From positions 1 to 9,074 of the forward strand of contig JAAVXQ010000082.1 in the NCBI GenBank assembly GCA_022790685.1: a DNA stretch of 9,074 nucleotides, written 5' to 3'. Positions 1 through 6,634 of the stretch are shown piece by piece; within the stretch, counting starts at the first letter, position 1, and each line of letters starts with the position of its first letter. The notes beneath the pieces were generated by a model. The model had not been told where the DNA came from. It saw nothing but the letters and a program-made list of their open reading frames with translations, and did no database searches. The DNA comes from Clostridia bacterium. Its GTDB lineage: Bacteria > Bacillota > Clostridia > TANB77 > CAG-508. The position numbers and the translations under genes were made by a program.

Positions 1-52
1 AAAATAGAAATGAAATTAGAAAATATAGTTAGTATGAAGGGAAATAAATATA

Positions 53-481
53 ATGAAAATAGGAAAAGATTATATAGGAGTGGGTGTAGGTGCATTTATT
101 TTAAATGATAATAATGAATTATTATTACAAAAAAGAGCAGTTCCGGCAGAAAAGGATCATTGGTGTATACCTGGAGGAAGATTAGAATTATTTGAAACAT
201 TAGAAAATGCAGTTATTAGAGAAGCAAAAGAAGAAACAGATTTAGATATAGAAGTGTTAAAAATTATGGGAGTTTGTAATCATATTATAAAAGAAGAGGA
301 AGCTCATTGGATAGCAACAAGTTATTTGTGTAAGATAAAAAATGGAGAACCTAAAATTATGGAACCAGACAAAGCATCAGATATGAAATGGTTTAGTTTA
401 GACAAACTACCAGACAAATTAACCATTACTACTAAAAAGGCTTTGGAAGATTATAATAAATTAAATAAGGATAATAATTAG
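53..481 (+). CDS. Nudix hydrolase
   Basis: This 142-residue protein is a single Nudix domain, a cytosolic Mg-dependent hydrolase of nucleoside diphosphates linked to another group; the substrate cannot be read from sequence. The Nudix box spans about residues 42-64 (G-x5-E-x7-REAKEET-D-L) after the typical WCIPGG. The catalytic glutamates of REAKEE (E57, E60, E61) are present, but the Gly near the end of the box (EExG) is Asp63. The N-terminal strand (VGVGAFILNDNNELLLQKR) is standard for the fold, and the length is normal for a single-domain member. The ATG at 53 is supported by AAGGG at 37-41, 11 nt upstream. Its promoter lies outside the window. It converges on the L,D-transpeptidase gene, with a hairpin terminator between them. 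The family assignment is firm; any specific role (mutagenic nucleotide clean-up, ADP-ribose or NADH hydrolysis) would be a guess. Confidence 0.93.
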   Translation: MKIGKDYIGVGVGAFILNDNNELLLQKRAVPAEKDHWCIPGGRLELFETLENAVIREAKEETDLDIEVLKIMGVCNHIIKEEEAHWIATSYLCKIKNGEPKIMEPDKASDMKWFSLDKLPDKLTITTKKALEDYNKLNKDNN

Positions 482-529
482 ATTTAAATTACTTATTACA
501 AAATTTAATAGTTATAAATATAAAGAAAT

Positions 530-556
530 GCGCCATCCTAAGAAAAAGGATGGCGC
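530..556 (-). terminator. Bidirectional hairpin terminator between converging genes
   Basis: A perfect 10-bp stem pairs GCGCCATCCT (530-539) with AGGATGGCGC (547-556) around a 7-nt A-rich loop. Read on the minus strand it is followed by ATTTCTTTATATTT, so it best serves the L,D-transpeptidase gene, whose stop is about 65 nt upstream in that direction. On the plus strand the tail (TTGTGCGCTTT) is poorer in T, so it would be a weaker stop for the Nudix gene. Its G+C content matches the minus-strand gene rather than the AT-rich surroundings. Confidence 0.8.
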
Positions 557-620
557 TTGTGCGCTTTAAAACTTCTAATAAGAATTGTTTTGATTTTCGC
601 TATAGAAAATTGCTAAAAGA

Positions 621-2027
621 TTACTTTGAAGAATCGTACACTATGATGGGCATATCGAAAGTGATATTGTTGTAGATTTCTTCAGCGGCAGCTTTGGGAA
701 GGTTTACACATCCATGAGAACCGTTTCCGATATAAATTTCACCGCCAAAAGTAGTTCTCCAAGATGCATCATGTAAGCCTATACCACCATCAAATGGCAT
801 CCAAAAACTTACTGGTGATGCATATCTAGTGCCATTATCATTCCAACCTCTAAGAATTGCATTACGAGTTTTTCCTGTTAAGAAAAAATACCCTTCGCGA
901 GTGTCGTGATTTCCTTTGTTTCCTGTTACACAATCAGTGTCTAAAATGCATATTCCATCTACATACATCCAAACATGTTGTCTGCCAAGATCTACTTCAA
1001 CATAGCTATTTCCGATTTCAAGATGATATAGCGGAATAAGGGAATCTGACTTACCATTCTCAAGGCAAGATTTGAGTCTGCTTAGCTCTGCTTCTTTATT
1101 TAGTGATAATTTTTTTGCAGGAACTGTAACAGTACCTAAATCAGTTGCTTCGAATTCAAAGAAAACAGTAGTGTCTTTGGATTCTTCTTCGAGGAGGTTG
1201 ATAAACTCAGGTAGATGTGAATCAATATCAATGCTATACATACCATCTTCTGATACTGCAATCCAGTCTTTCATAATAGATTTATCCAGTACCAGAGTCT
1301 TACTATCAGTGATATTATAAGTGATGGTTGTATTTAAAATTGCATTGATTTTAGAAACGTTTTCCTCGAACTTAGAGGAGGTAATTTCAGGCTCTGCTTG
1401 GATAAGAGAAGAAAAATCAATAGTATCGATGCCAGATTGCAGTTGATTTACCGCAAGATTAAAGGCAGTATCGAAATCAATGATATTTCCTCTTACTTCA
1501 GGTACCAATGTGAGCAGGTGGTCTTCTTCAGAAAAAAACACATATGCATCTTGTGCAGACACCATGTTTTCTTTCATAAAAGAAGGGAGTTCGCTTAGTG
1601 TTTCTTTTAGACGGTCCTTTTCAAGAGAGAAATTACTTAACGTGAAAGTATTAATTTCCTCTTTGGAAGAATGTTGGGTTTCAAGGAATCCCTGCAACTC
1701 TTCAGTAGAACTCAAGCTTAGGCCAAATGAACTTGCTGATAAAGTATAACTTGTGTCGATGAAACCTAAAGTGATATTGGTTTCTGAAATGTGCTGATTT
1801 AGCTTCTCTAAGGACTCTTCCACTGTAAGGTGGGAACAATCTACTCCATTGATAAAAGTGCCGTTTTTGAAGTGATTGCTTTGGTACAGACAAAATGCAG
1901 ATATTGCCAGTGTCACAAGAAGGACAACTATAAAGACGATTGGAAATATAAATCTGGATTTCCGCCTGCCGTTGTATTGCCGATTCTTAGATTTTGATGC
2001 TACCCGCTTTCCTGTATTCTTCTTCAT
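621..2027 (-). CDS. Membrane-anchored L,D-transpeptidase (YkuD domain)
   Basis: This enzyme makes 3-3 cross-links in peptidoglycan, or attaches groups to it, through a catalytic cysteine outside the membrane. The 468-residue protein starts with a short basic cytoplasmic tail (residues 1-25, rich in K and R) and one membrane segment (about 26-48). A long extracellular region follows (about 55-330) that resembles the paired peptidoglycan-binding type 4 domains found with clostridial YkuD proteins. The YkuD domain occupies about 341-466 and has the full signature: GLHD with His419, and SHGCVN with His438, Gly439, catalytic Cys440 and Asn442. ATG at 2027 follows AAAGGAGAG (AGGAG core at 2033-2037, 5 nt away). 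It has its own consensus promoter and a terminator, so it is probably monocistronic. By eye its G+C is around 40%, against the upper 20s for its neighbours, which suggests transfer or a recent origin from a less AT-rich relative. Confidence 0.95.
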   Translation of the reverse strand: MKKNTGKRVASKSKNRQYNGRRKSRFIFPIVFIVVLLVTLAISAFCLYQSNHFKNGTFINGVDCSHLTVEESLEKLNQHISETNITLGFIDTSYTLSASSFGLSLSSTEELQGFLETQHSSKEEINTFTLSNFSLEKDRLKETLSELPSFMKENMVSAQDAYVFFSEEDHLLTLVPEVRGNIIDFDTAFNLAVNQLQSGIDTIDFSSLIQAEPEITSSKFEENVSKINAILNTTITYNITDSKTLVLDKSIMKDWIAVSEDGMYSIDIDSHLPEFINLLEEESKDTTVFFEFEATDLGTVTVPAKKLSLNKEAELSRLKSCLENGKSDSLIPLYHLEIGNSYVEVDLGRQHVWMYVDGICILDTDCVTGNKGNHDTREGYFFLTGKTRNAILRGWNDNGTRYASPVSFWMPFDGGIGLHDASWRTTFGGEIYIGNGSHGCVNLPKAAAEEIYNNITFDMPIIVYDSSK

Positions 2028-2094
2028 AACCTCTCCTTTGCTCCTTTCTATTTTTAAACAATAAGGTCTTTGTTTACAAAGTTATACAAAATAT

Positions 2095-2123
2095 ATTATA
2101 ACATAGGTTACATAAAATGTCAA
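2095..2123 (-). promoter_or_regulatory. Perfect-consensus sigma-A promoter for the L,D-transpeptidase gene
   Basis: On the minus strand, TTGACA (2118-2123) and TATAAT (2095-2100) are separated by exactly 17 nt (2101-2117). The bases just before the -10 box are TGT, giving an extended -10. Transcription should begin near 2088, leaving a 5' leader of about 60 nt before the ATG at 2027. This is as close to the vegetative consensus as a promoter gets, so high basal expression is expected unless a factor represses it. Confidence 0.88.
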
Positions 2124-2154
2124 AAATGGTAATTGCGTAAAATGCCTTATAATG

Positions 2155-2183
2155 TTGACAGACTTAAGAAATTATGTTAATAT
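2155..2183 (+). promoter_or_regulatory. Strong sigma-A promoter for the hisS leader
   Basis: TTGACA (2155-2160) is followed by a 17-nt spacer and TAATAT (2178-2183), with TGT immediately before the -10 box (extended -10). The predicted start of transcription is near A2190, 24 nt before the leader-peptide ATG. No comparably good promoter is seen between the leader terminator (ends about 2398) and hisS at 2490, so hisS expression should depend on read-through from here. Confidence 0.85.
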
Positions 2184-2213
2184 AAATGCATATTATTAAA
2201 AAAGGAAAATTTT

Positions 2214-2267
2214 ATGAAGTTGAAAATATTTTTAAATCAAATACATCATCATCGTAGGAGCTTGTAA
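2214..2267 (+). CDS. His-codon leader peptide of hisS (17 residues)
   Basis: A short reading frame encodes MKLKIFLNQIHHHRRSL and ends in TAA at 2265-2267. The ATG at 2214 has a good Shine-Dalgarno site (AAGGA, 2202-2206) with 7-nt spacing, and starts about 24 nt into the transcript predicted from the promoter at 2155. Residues 11-13 are three consecutive histidines, all CAT (2244-2252), followed by two arginines. By analogy with enteric hisL and pheL peptides, the product itself need not function: the position of the translating ribosome would report the supply of charged tRNA-His. The His run sits just upstream of RNA segment 2259-2266, which overlaps the last codons and stop and can pair with 2289-2296. 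That placement is what an attenuator requires. Chance occurrence of a small ORF is possible, but the combination of RBS, His triplet, hairpins and a downstream hisS makes coincidence unlikely. Confidence 0.82.
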   Translation: MKLKIFLNQIHHHRRSL

Positions 2268-2346
2268 CTATAGCATTTAATGCGTAGGTACAGGCTAAAA
2301 ATACTGTGCCTACGATAGTTAAAAATATTTTTTTAAAAGATATATT

Positions 2347-2398
2347 AAAAATAAAAACTATTTGTAGGAAATAAATTTACAAATAGTTTTTATTTTTT
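2347..2398 (+). terminator. Intrinsic terminator of the hisS leader
   Basis: The left arm 2347-2366 and right arm 2378-2397 are perfectly complementary over 20 bp, with an 11-nt loop (2367-2377). The only G-C pairs are two in the ACTATTTGTA section; the outer part is A-tract against T-tract, ending in TTTTTT before AG at 2399. It lies between a strong promoter and hisS, so unless overridden it should stop most transcripts. The same A/T symmetry could also stop transcription arriving from the other strand. Confidence 0.85.
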
Positions 2399-2489
2399 AG
2401 TATATCTTTTTTTATATTCTTAGGATTGCTATTAAAAATTGATTTAGAAATAGACTTCATAATTTTTTTAAAAGAAAGGTGATTTTAAA

Positions 2490-3863
2490 ATGGAAAAATT
2501 AGAATTAAAAAATGTAAAAGGAAGTTTTGATTATGAAAGTAAAGACCAGATAATTAGAAATTATATTTCTAATACACTAGAAGAAGTTTTTGAAAGATAT
2601 GGATATAAACCACTTTCTACATCAATTTTATGCTATTATGATTTATTAACATTAAAATATGAAGAAGATAATGATATTGTAAATGAAATATATAAAATAC
2701 AAGATCAAGCTAATAGAAATTTGGCACTAAGATATGATTTGACAGTACCCTTTGCAAAATATATAGCAGTTAATAAAGACATAACTATGCCATATAAAAG
2801 ATATGAAATAGGAAAAGTTTTTAGAGATGGACCTGTAAAGAAAGGAAGAATGAGAGAGTTTATACAATGTGATGTAGATAGTGTAGGAATTGAAGGACAA
2901 TTTGTTGAAGCTGAACTTATAGCTCTAGCAGTAGAAAGCTATAAAAAATTAGGAATAGATGTAGTTATAAAATATAATAACAGAAAACTTATGACTGGAA
3001 TTATTGAAATATGTGGGATTTCAGAAGAGAAAATATCACAAACAATAACAATAATTGATAAACTTGAAAAATTAAGCAAAGAAGAGCTAGAAGAAGAATT
3101 CCTTAAAATAGGTTTAGAAAAAAATCAGATAGATAGTTTAATAGATTATTTGAATATGAGCTTAGAGGAAATAATAAAGGTTTCAGAAAATAAGGAAAGT
3201 ATATTTTTAAAAGAAGGCACAAAGGAACTTTATGAACTTAATTCTTATATTGAAGCTCTTAATCTTAGTAAATATGTTAAATTTTCCATTTCTCTTGCAA
3301 GAGGTCAAGAATATTATACAGGTACAGTGTTTGAAGCATATCAAGTAACAGGAGAAATTAAGTCAAGCATTGGTGGCGGAGGAAGATATGACAAAATGAT
3401 AGGAGATTTTATAGGAGATGGAAAAACCTATCCAGCTGTTGGAATAAGTTTTGGATTAGATGTTATATTTGATATTTTAAAATCAAATCAAAATAATAAA
3501 AAAACTAATACTACTGTTTATATAATTCCTATGAAAAATAATACATATGCTATGAAAGTGGCTGGATATTTAAGGGATAAAAATATAAATGTAGATATTG
3601 AAATGAATAATAAAAAAATGAAAAAAGCTTTAGACTATGCAAATTCTGAAGAAATTCCATTTGTAATTATAATAGGAGAAGAAGAACTTAAAGAAAATAA
3701 AGTAGTATTAAAAAATATGAAAACAGGTGCTCAAATGAAAGTAAAAATTGAAAATATTGAAGAAAATTTAATAGATATAAATTATAAAGTGTTAAATCCA
3801 GGAGGAAATAAGACGGCAATAGTAATAGGAAATGAATATACAGCTGTGCAAAAGAAGAATTAA
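2490..3863 (+). CDS. hisS: Histidyl-tRNA synthetase
   Basis: This cytosolic class II enzyme charges tRNA-His with histidine using ATP. The 457-residue protein has class II motif 2 at about residues 104-126 (KRYEIGKVFRDGP...GRMREFIQCDVD). The histidine-specific motif is at 271-282 (RGQEYYTGTVFE, with the conserved Arg271) and the second His motif, GGGGRYD, at 295-301. Motif 3 is at about 314-327 (YPAVGISFGLDVIF). The C-terminal anticodon-binding domain covers about 341-425, with a short extra tail to 457. The intact RG-x-x-YYTG motif and anticodon domain argue against the catalytically dead paralogue HisZ. Motif 3 reads GLDV where many HisRS have GLER, so the usual Arg is absent; this may be a lineage variant. 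The start is fixed by AAAGGTGAT (2475-2483), 6 nt before ATG. Transcription appears to come through the attenuated leader upstream. No clear terminator follows; the 116-bp gap to the next gene is T-rich. Confidence 0.95.
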   Translation: MEKLELKNVKGSFDYESKDQIIRNYISNTLEEVFERYGYKPLSTSILCYYDLLTLKYEEDNDIVNEIYKIQDQANRNLALRYDLTVPFAKYIAVNKDITMPYKRYEIGKVFRDGPVKKGRMREFIQCDVDSVGIEGQFVEAELIALAVESYKKLGIDVVIKYNNRKLMTGIIEICGISEEKISQTITIIDKLEKLSKEELEEEFLKIGLEKNQIDSLIDYLNMSLEEIIKVSENKESIFLKEGTKELYELNSYIEALNLSKYVKFSISLARGQEYYTGTVFEAYQVTGEIKSSIGGGGRYDKMIGDFIGDGKTYPAVGISFGLDVIFDILKSNQNNKKTNTTVYIIPMKNNTYAMKVAGYLRDKNINVDIEMNNKKMKKALDYANSEEIPFVIIIGEEELKENKVVLKNMKTGAQMKVKIENIEENLIDINYKVLNPGGNKTAIVIGNEYTAVQKKN

Positions 3864-3979
3864 AGGATATGATATATTTACATTTATTTTTTTCTTTATT
3901 TTTTAAAAAGTATATGATAAAATCAAAATGAAATTTAAATTAAACAGTAGACTAAAAAATAAATATAAAGGAGAATTTT

Positions 3980-5284
3980 ATGAAAAAAAGTGTGAAAATT
4001 ACACTATGGATTTTATTCATTATAATAATAGCATGGGCTGTTATATTTACTGTAGACTATAGTAAAGTTTCAAGATTAAAAAAACCATTTTTTGTAATTG
4101 AAATTGGAAAAGAAGATGGAGAAACTTCAGCTACAGTATATATGGGATTGGGCTATAAAGTTTATGTAGAAGAAGCAAATATTGTAGTAGATAATAAAGA
4201 AGAAAGATGTTTAACAAAAACAGAAATGTATATATTAGATAGATTTGTAGTAGGAGCTATTGCAGATTTAGCCGAAAATGATGCAGAGCCAAATCAAGAA
4301 AATGAAAATAAGGAAAAAGATAATGTAGGAATAACTACTGTTATGACCTTAGAAGATAATATTCAAGAGGATTCGATATGGTGTGGAACCTTTCAACTAA
4401 TATGGAATGATTTAAAAAATGATTTAGCAAAACAAGACATTGTTTTTGATCCACAATTAGATGTGGTAGAAAACTTAAATAAAGAAACTTTTAAAGTAGA
4501 GGACTTATCTGAACAATATTTTTATAAAAAAATTGGTAATCCAACATATGAACTAAAAAATGAAATAGAAAAAGCAATAAAAAGTAAGTTTAATGAAAAA
4601 AGTGATATTCTAGAGGATTTTTATTGGAGTGAGAAAAATGAAGAGGATTATTTCTTATATGTAATGCTAAAAAAACAATTTGAATTTGAAAAAGCCTTTG
4701 AAGAGATGGAAAATGGAGATTTTGGAGAGGCGGGAACAGCAAGTTATTTTGGAATAAAAGAAAGTAGCGATAGTGATGAATTAAGAAATCAAGCTAGTGT
4801 TTTATATTATAATTCAAAAGAGGATTTTGCAATTGTTCTTAAAACTAAGGTGGAAGATGAAGTCATTATATGTAAAAATCCAAGTGGAACTAATTTTAAT
4901 GAGATTTATAAAAATATAGAAAAACAAACAGAAAGTTATGAAGGAGTAACTAGTTTAGAAAAAGGAGAGCTTTTAAAAGTTCCAAATATAAAATTAAAAG
5001 AAAAAACAGAATTTAAAGAAATTCAAGAAAAACCCTTTAACTTTGCTAATGGAACTTCTTATTTTATCTCAAAGGCAATACAAACAATTGAATTTGAGTT
5101 AGATAAAACTGGTGGAAAAATTAAAAGTGAAGCAGGAATGATGATTAATAAATCAGCAGCTAGGATACCAGAAAAATTAAGAGAATTTGTAGTTGATGAT
5201 ACTTTTGCAATATTTTTAAAAGAAGAAGGAAAAGAAACTCCATATTTTGCTGGAAAAATTGATGACATAACAAAATTTCAATAG
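3980..5284 (+). CDS. Membrane-anchored two-domain protein, possibly serpin-like
   Basis: I do not firmly recognise this 434-residue protein. One N-terminal membrane segment (about 8-25) after a short basic start should leave the rest outside the cell. Residues about 30-70 form a small beta-rich piece (KKPFFVIEIGKEDGE...YMGLGYKVYVE) of a kind seen at the N terminus of clostridial envelope proteins. An acidic Asn/Glu/Lys linker (98-117) leads to a domain of about 300 residues starting near WCGTFQLIWNDL (134-145). The last 65 residues have the pattern of a serpin C terminus: a strand and Gly-rich hinge-like stretch (IEFELDKTGGKIKSEAG, 370-386), then FVVDDTFAIFLKE...PYFAGKIDD, resembling the serpin motif F-x-x-D-x-P-F-x-F-x-I ending in a G-x-V/I strand. 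A protease-inhibitor role is therefore a hypothesis only. ATG at 3980 follows AAGGAG (3968-3973), 6 nt away. A strong terminator ends the unit. Confidence 0.85.
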   Translation: MKKSVKITLWILFIIIIAWAVIFTVDYSKVSRLKKPFFVIEIGKEDGETSATVYMGLGYKVYVEEANIVVDNKEERCLTKTEMYILDRFVVGAIADLAENDAEPNQENENKEKDNVGITTVMTLEDNIQEDSIWCGTFQLIWNDLKNDLAKQDIVFDPQLDVVENLNKETFKVEDLSEQYFYKKIGNPTYELKNEIEKAIKSKFNEKSDILEDFYWSEKNEEDYFLYVMLKKQFEFEKAFEEMENGDFGEAGTASYFGIKESSDSDELRNQASVLYYNSKEDFAIVLKTKVEDEVIICKNPSGTNFNEIYKNIEKQTESYEGVTSLEKGELLKVPNIKLKEKTEFKEIQEKPFNFANGTSYFISKAIQTIEFELDKTGGKIKSEAGMMINKSAARIPEKLREFVVDDTFAIFLKEEGKETPYFAGKIDDITKFQ

Positions 5285-5305
5285 AAACTAAAAATGTAAA
5301 ATTAT

Positions 5306-5360
5306 ATGATAATCTTTAAAAGTAGCTTAAAAAGTCTGCTAAAAAGATTATCATTTTTTT
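5306..5360 (+). terminator. Intrinsic terminator after the serpin-like gene
   Basis: The arms ATGATAATCTTT (5306-5317) and AAAGATTATCAT (5343-5354) pair perfectly over 12 bp. An inner stem, AGTAG (5321-5325) with CTGCT (5336-5340), adds 5 bp including one G-U. The hairpin runs into seven T residues (5354-5360). It isolates the surface-protein/sortase genes downstream from the hisS side. Confidence 0.88.
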
Positions 5361-5386
5361 GCATTTTAGAAAATATTTCTTATTAT
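5358..5386 (+). promoter_or_regulatory. Possible promoter for the surface-protein gene
   Basis: TTTGCA (5358-5363) and TATTAT (5381-5386) are 17 nt apart, a 4/6 and 5/6 match to the vegetative boxes. The -35 box overlaps the T-tract of the preceding terminator. In so AT-rich a region such matches are common, so this is only the best candidate between the terminator and the gene. Confidence 0.3.
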
Positions 5387-5469
5387 AAAGTTTTGAAAAA
5401 ATTACCAAATAATAAAAAGGAAAAATTGCCATAATAGAAATATAAAAAAATAAGGAGGAAATTTGAGCT

Positions 5470-6624
5470 TTGAAAAAAATAGTAACTATTATTGCTTTTT
5501 TAATTTTTATTAATATTTTTGTTTTGGCAAATAATTCTTTTGCAGTATCTTTAGATACATTAAATTTAGAATTAAATAAACAAATTGTAAGACCAGGTGA
5601 AGAAGTGAAATTAACAATACAATTTGGACAGTCTTTGAAAGAATATAGTTTTAATATTTTTTATGATAATAATATTTTTGAATATATTTCATCAGATGGA
5701 GAAACTGCGAATAATACAGGAGAAAAGGTAGGGGTTGAAAGTTATGGTAATACTTTAAAAACTAATATGAATATAACTTTTAAAGCAAAAGAAAATATAA
5801 CCACTTCGAATCCTACTGAACTTACAGTAACAGCAGAAAAATTAGTAAATGGTGACGGAAGTATAACTTTCGATAGTATTTTAGTTCCAATAGTAAAGAA
5901 TATAACAGTAGAACCTGAATATATAAACTATACTTTAAATTTAGAAACTAAAAATGACATTATTGTAAATGATGAAATTCCAATGCAACTTTCATACTAT
6001 TCACCTATGGGACATTATTATGAAGGTGCAAGACTTATAGCTGAGGTATCAGCACCAGATATAGGAGCTTTAAAAATGCTAGCTTTAGATAGCGCTGGCT
6101 TAGAACATGATCTTGCACTAAGCGGATGGGGAGATCCTCAAGGCTTTATGATAGGTGGAAAAGATGTAAAACAAGTTTTAAATATAACAGGAATTTTTTC
6201 AAAACCAGGAGAATATACTGTTAAATTAAAATTAATAGATAGAAAAAATTCAGATAAGGTAATTTCGGAAAATAGTTTTAATTTTATAGCTAATTCAGAA
6301 AATAATGAAATTATGAGTTTAAGTGGTATGCAGGAGGTAGCAGAAATATCCTTACAGGCTGAAGAAGAAATTCAAAATACTACAAATACAGTTCTTAAAG
6401 AAATAACAAATGAAAATAGTGAAAATAGTGTAGTAGGAAGTACTGAAAATGTTTTAAATGAAACTAATAATAAAACAAAAACAGAAAATGTAGTAGAAAA
6501 TAGTGCTAAAGAAGTAGTGCCTAAAAAATTACCAAAGACAGGAAGAAATATGTATATACCAATAGTTTTTGTAGTTATAGCAATAATTGTAGGATATGTA
6601 TATTACTATAATAAAGAAAGTTAA
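5470..6624 (+). CDS. LPKTG cell-wall-anchored surface protein with cohesin-like domain
   Basis: This 384-residue secreted protein is built for covalent attachment to peptidoglycan by sortase. It has a signal peptide (about 1-25, cleavage probably after SFA). A beta-rich domain (about 27-148) resembles cohesin modules: an early VRPGEEVKLTIQFG strand followed by FNIFYDNNIFEYIS, like the cohesin pattern of a PGD turn and a YD-x-x-x-F strand. A second beta domain (about 150-275), ending in FSKPGEYTVKLKLID, is not recognised. An Asn/Glu/Thr-rich linker (about 276-350) precedes the sorting signal: LPKTG at 354-358, a hydrophobic stretch (362-379) and a short tail with one Lys. The start codon is TTG at 5470, chosen because AAGGAGG (5452-5458) lies 11 nt upstream and the signal peptide begins MKK. 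The adjacent downstream sortase is the likely enzyme. The ligand of the cohesin-like domain is unknown; without dockerins in view, a cellulosome role should not be assumed. Confidence 0.9.
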   Translation: MKKIVTIIAFLIFINIFVLANNSFAVSLDTLNLELNKQIVRPGEEVKLTIQFGQSLKEYSFNIFYDNNIFEYISSDGETANNTGEKVGVESYGNTLKTNMNITFKAKENITTSNPTELTVTAEKLVNGDGSITFDSILVPIVKNITVEPEYINYTLNLETKNDIIVNDEIPMQLSYYSPMGHYYEGARLIAEVSAPDIGALKMLALDSAGLEHDLALSGWGDPQGFMIGGKDVKQVLNITGIFSKPGEYTVKLKLIDRKNSDKVISENSFNFIANSENNEIMSLSGMQEVAEISLQAEEEIQNTTNTVLKEITNENSENSVVGSTENVLNETNNKTKTENVVENSAKEVVPKKLPKTGRNMYIPIVFVVIAIIVGYVYYYNKES

Positions 6625-6634
6625 AATCAGTATA

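Larger units (their letters stand above)
2190..2398 (+). promoter_or_regulatory. hisS transcription attenuator with competing hairpins
   Basis: The leader RNA contains alternative pairings. Segment 2 (2259-2266, AGCTTGTA) pairs with 2289-2296 (TACAGGCT): 8 bp with one G-U. Segment 3 (2283-2293) pairs with segment 4 (2304-2314): 11 bp with one G-U and a 10-nt loop. Segment 4 and its flank (2309-2320) can instead pair with 2356-2368, the left arm and first loop bases of the terminator: 12 bp with one G-U and one bulged base. Pairing 2:3 excludes 3:4, and a free segment 4 excludes the terminator. In the inferred model, His starvation stalls the ribosome on CAT codons, 2:3 forms, segment 4 opens the terminator and hisS is transcribed. 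With His plentiful, the ribosome at the stop covers segment 2, 3:4 forms and transcription ends at 2347-2398. No T-box consensus or other familiar riboswitch is seen. Confidence 0.75.

Noticed and set aside
1..52. Tail of an upstream gene at the left edge
   Set aside because: Two of the three plus frames stop by position 32 and the third overlaps the Nudix gene without recognisable content; 52 bases are too few to call anything.
857..2064. Several plus-strand open frames and a second minus-strand frame inside the L,D-transpeptidase gene
   Set aside because: They overlap a well-supported gene in other frames, show no recognisable motifs and lack ribosome sites.
2223..2398. Miniature transposable element with inverted ends
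   Set aside because: The inverted repeats are explained by the attenuator pairings and terminator; no target-site duplication or transposase-type ends are evident.
2184..2489. T-box riboswitch upstream of hisS
   Set aside because: This would be the usual arrangement in Bacillota, but nothing resembling the conserved T-box sequence (AGGGTGG-ACCGCG type) or a Stem I is present, and the His codons sit in a short ORF with an RBS.
3864..3979. Terminator or promoter between hisS and the serpin-like gene
   Set aside because: The stretch is T-rich (3885-3906) and contains TATGATAAAAT (3913-3923), but I see no hairpin and no good -35 box at the right distance.
5059..5268. Minus-strand open frame inside the serpin-like gene
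   Set aside because: It is the shadow of a real gene, with no RBS and no motif.
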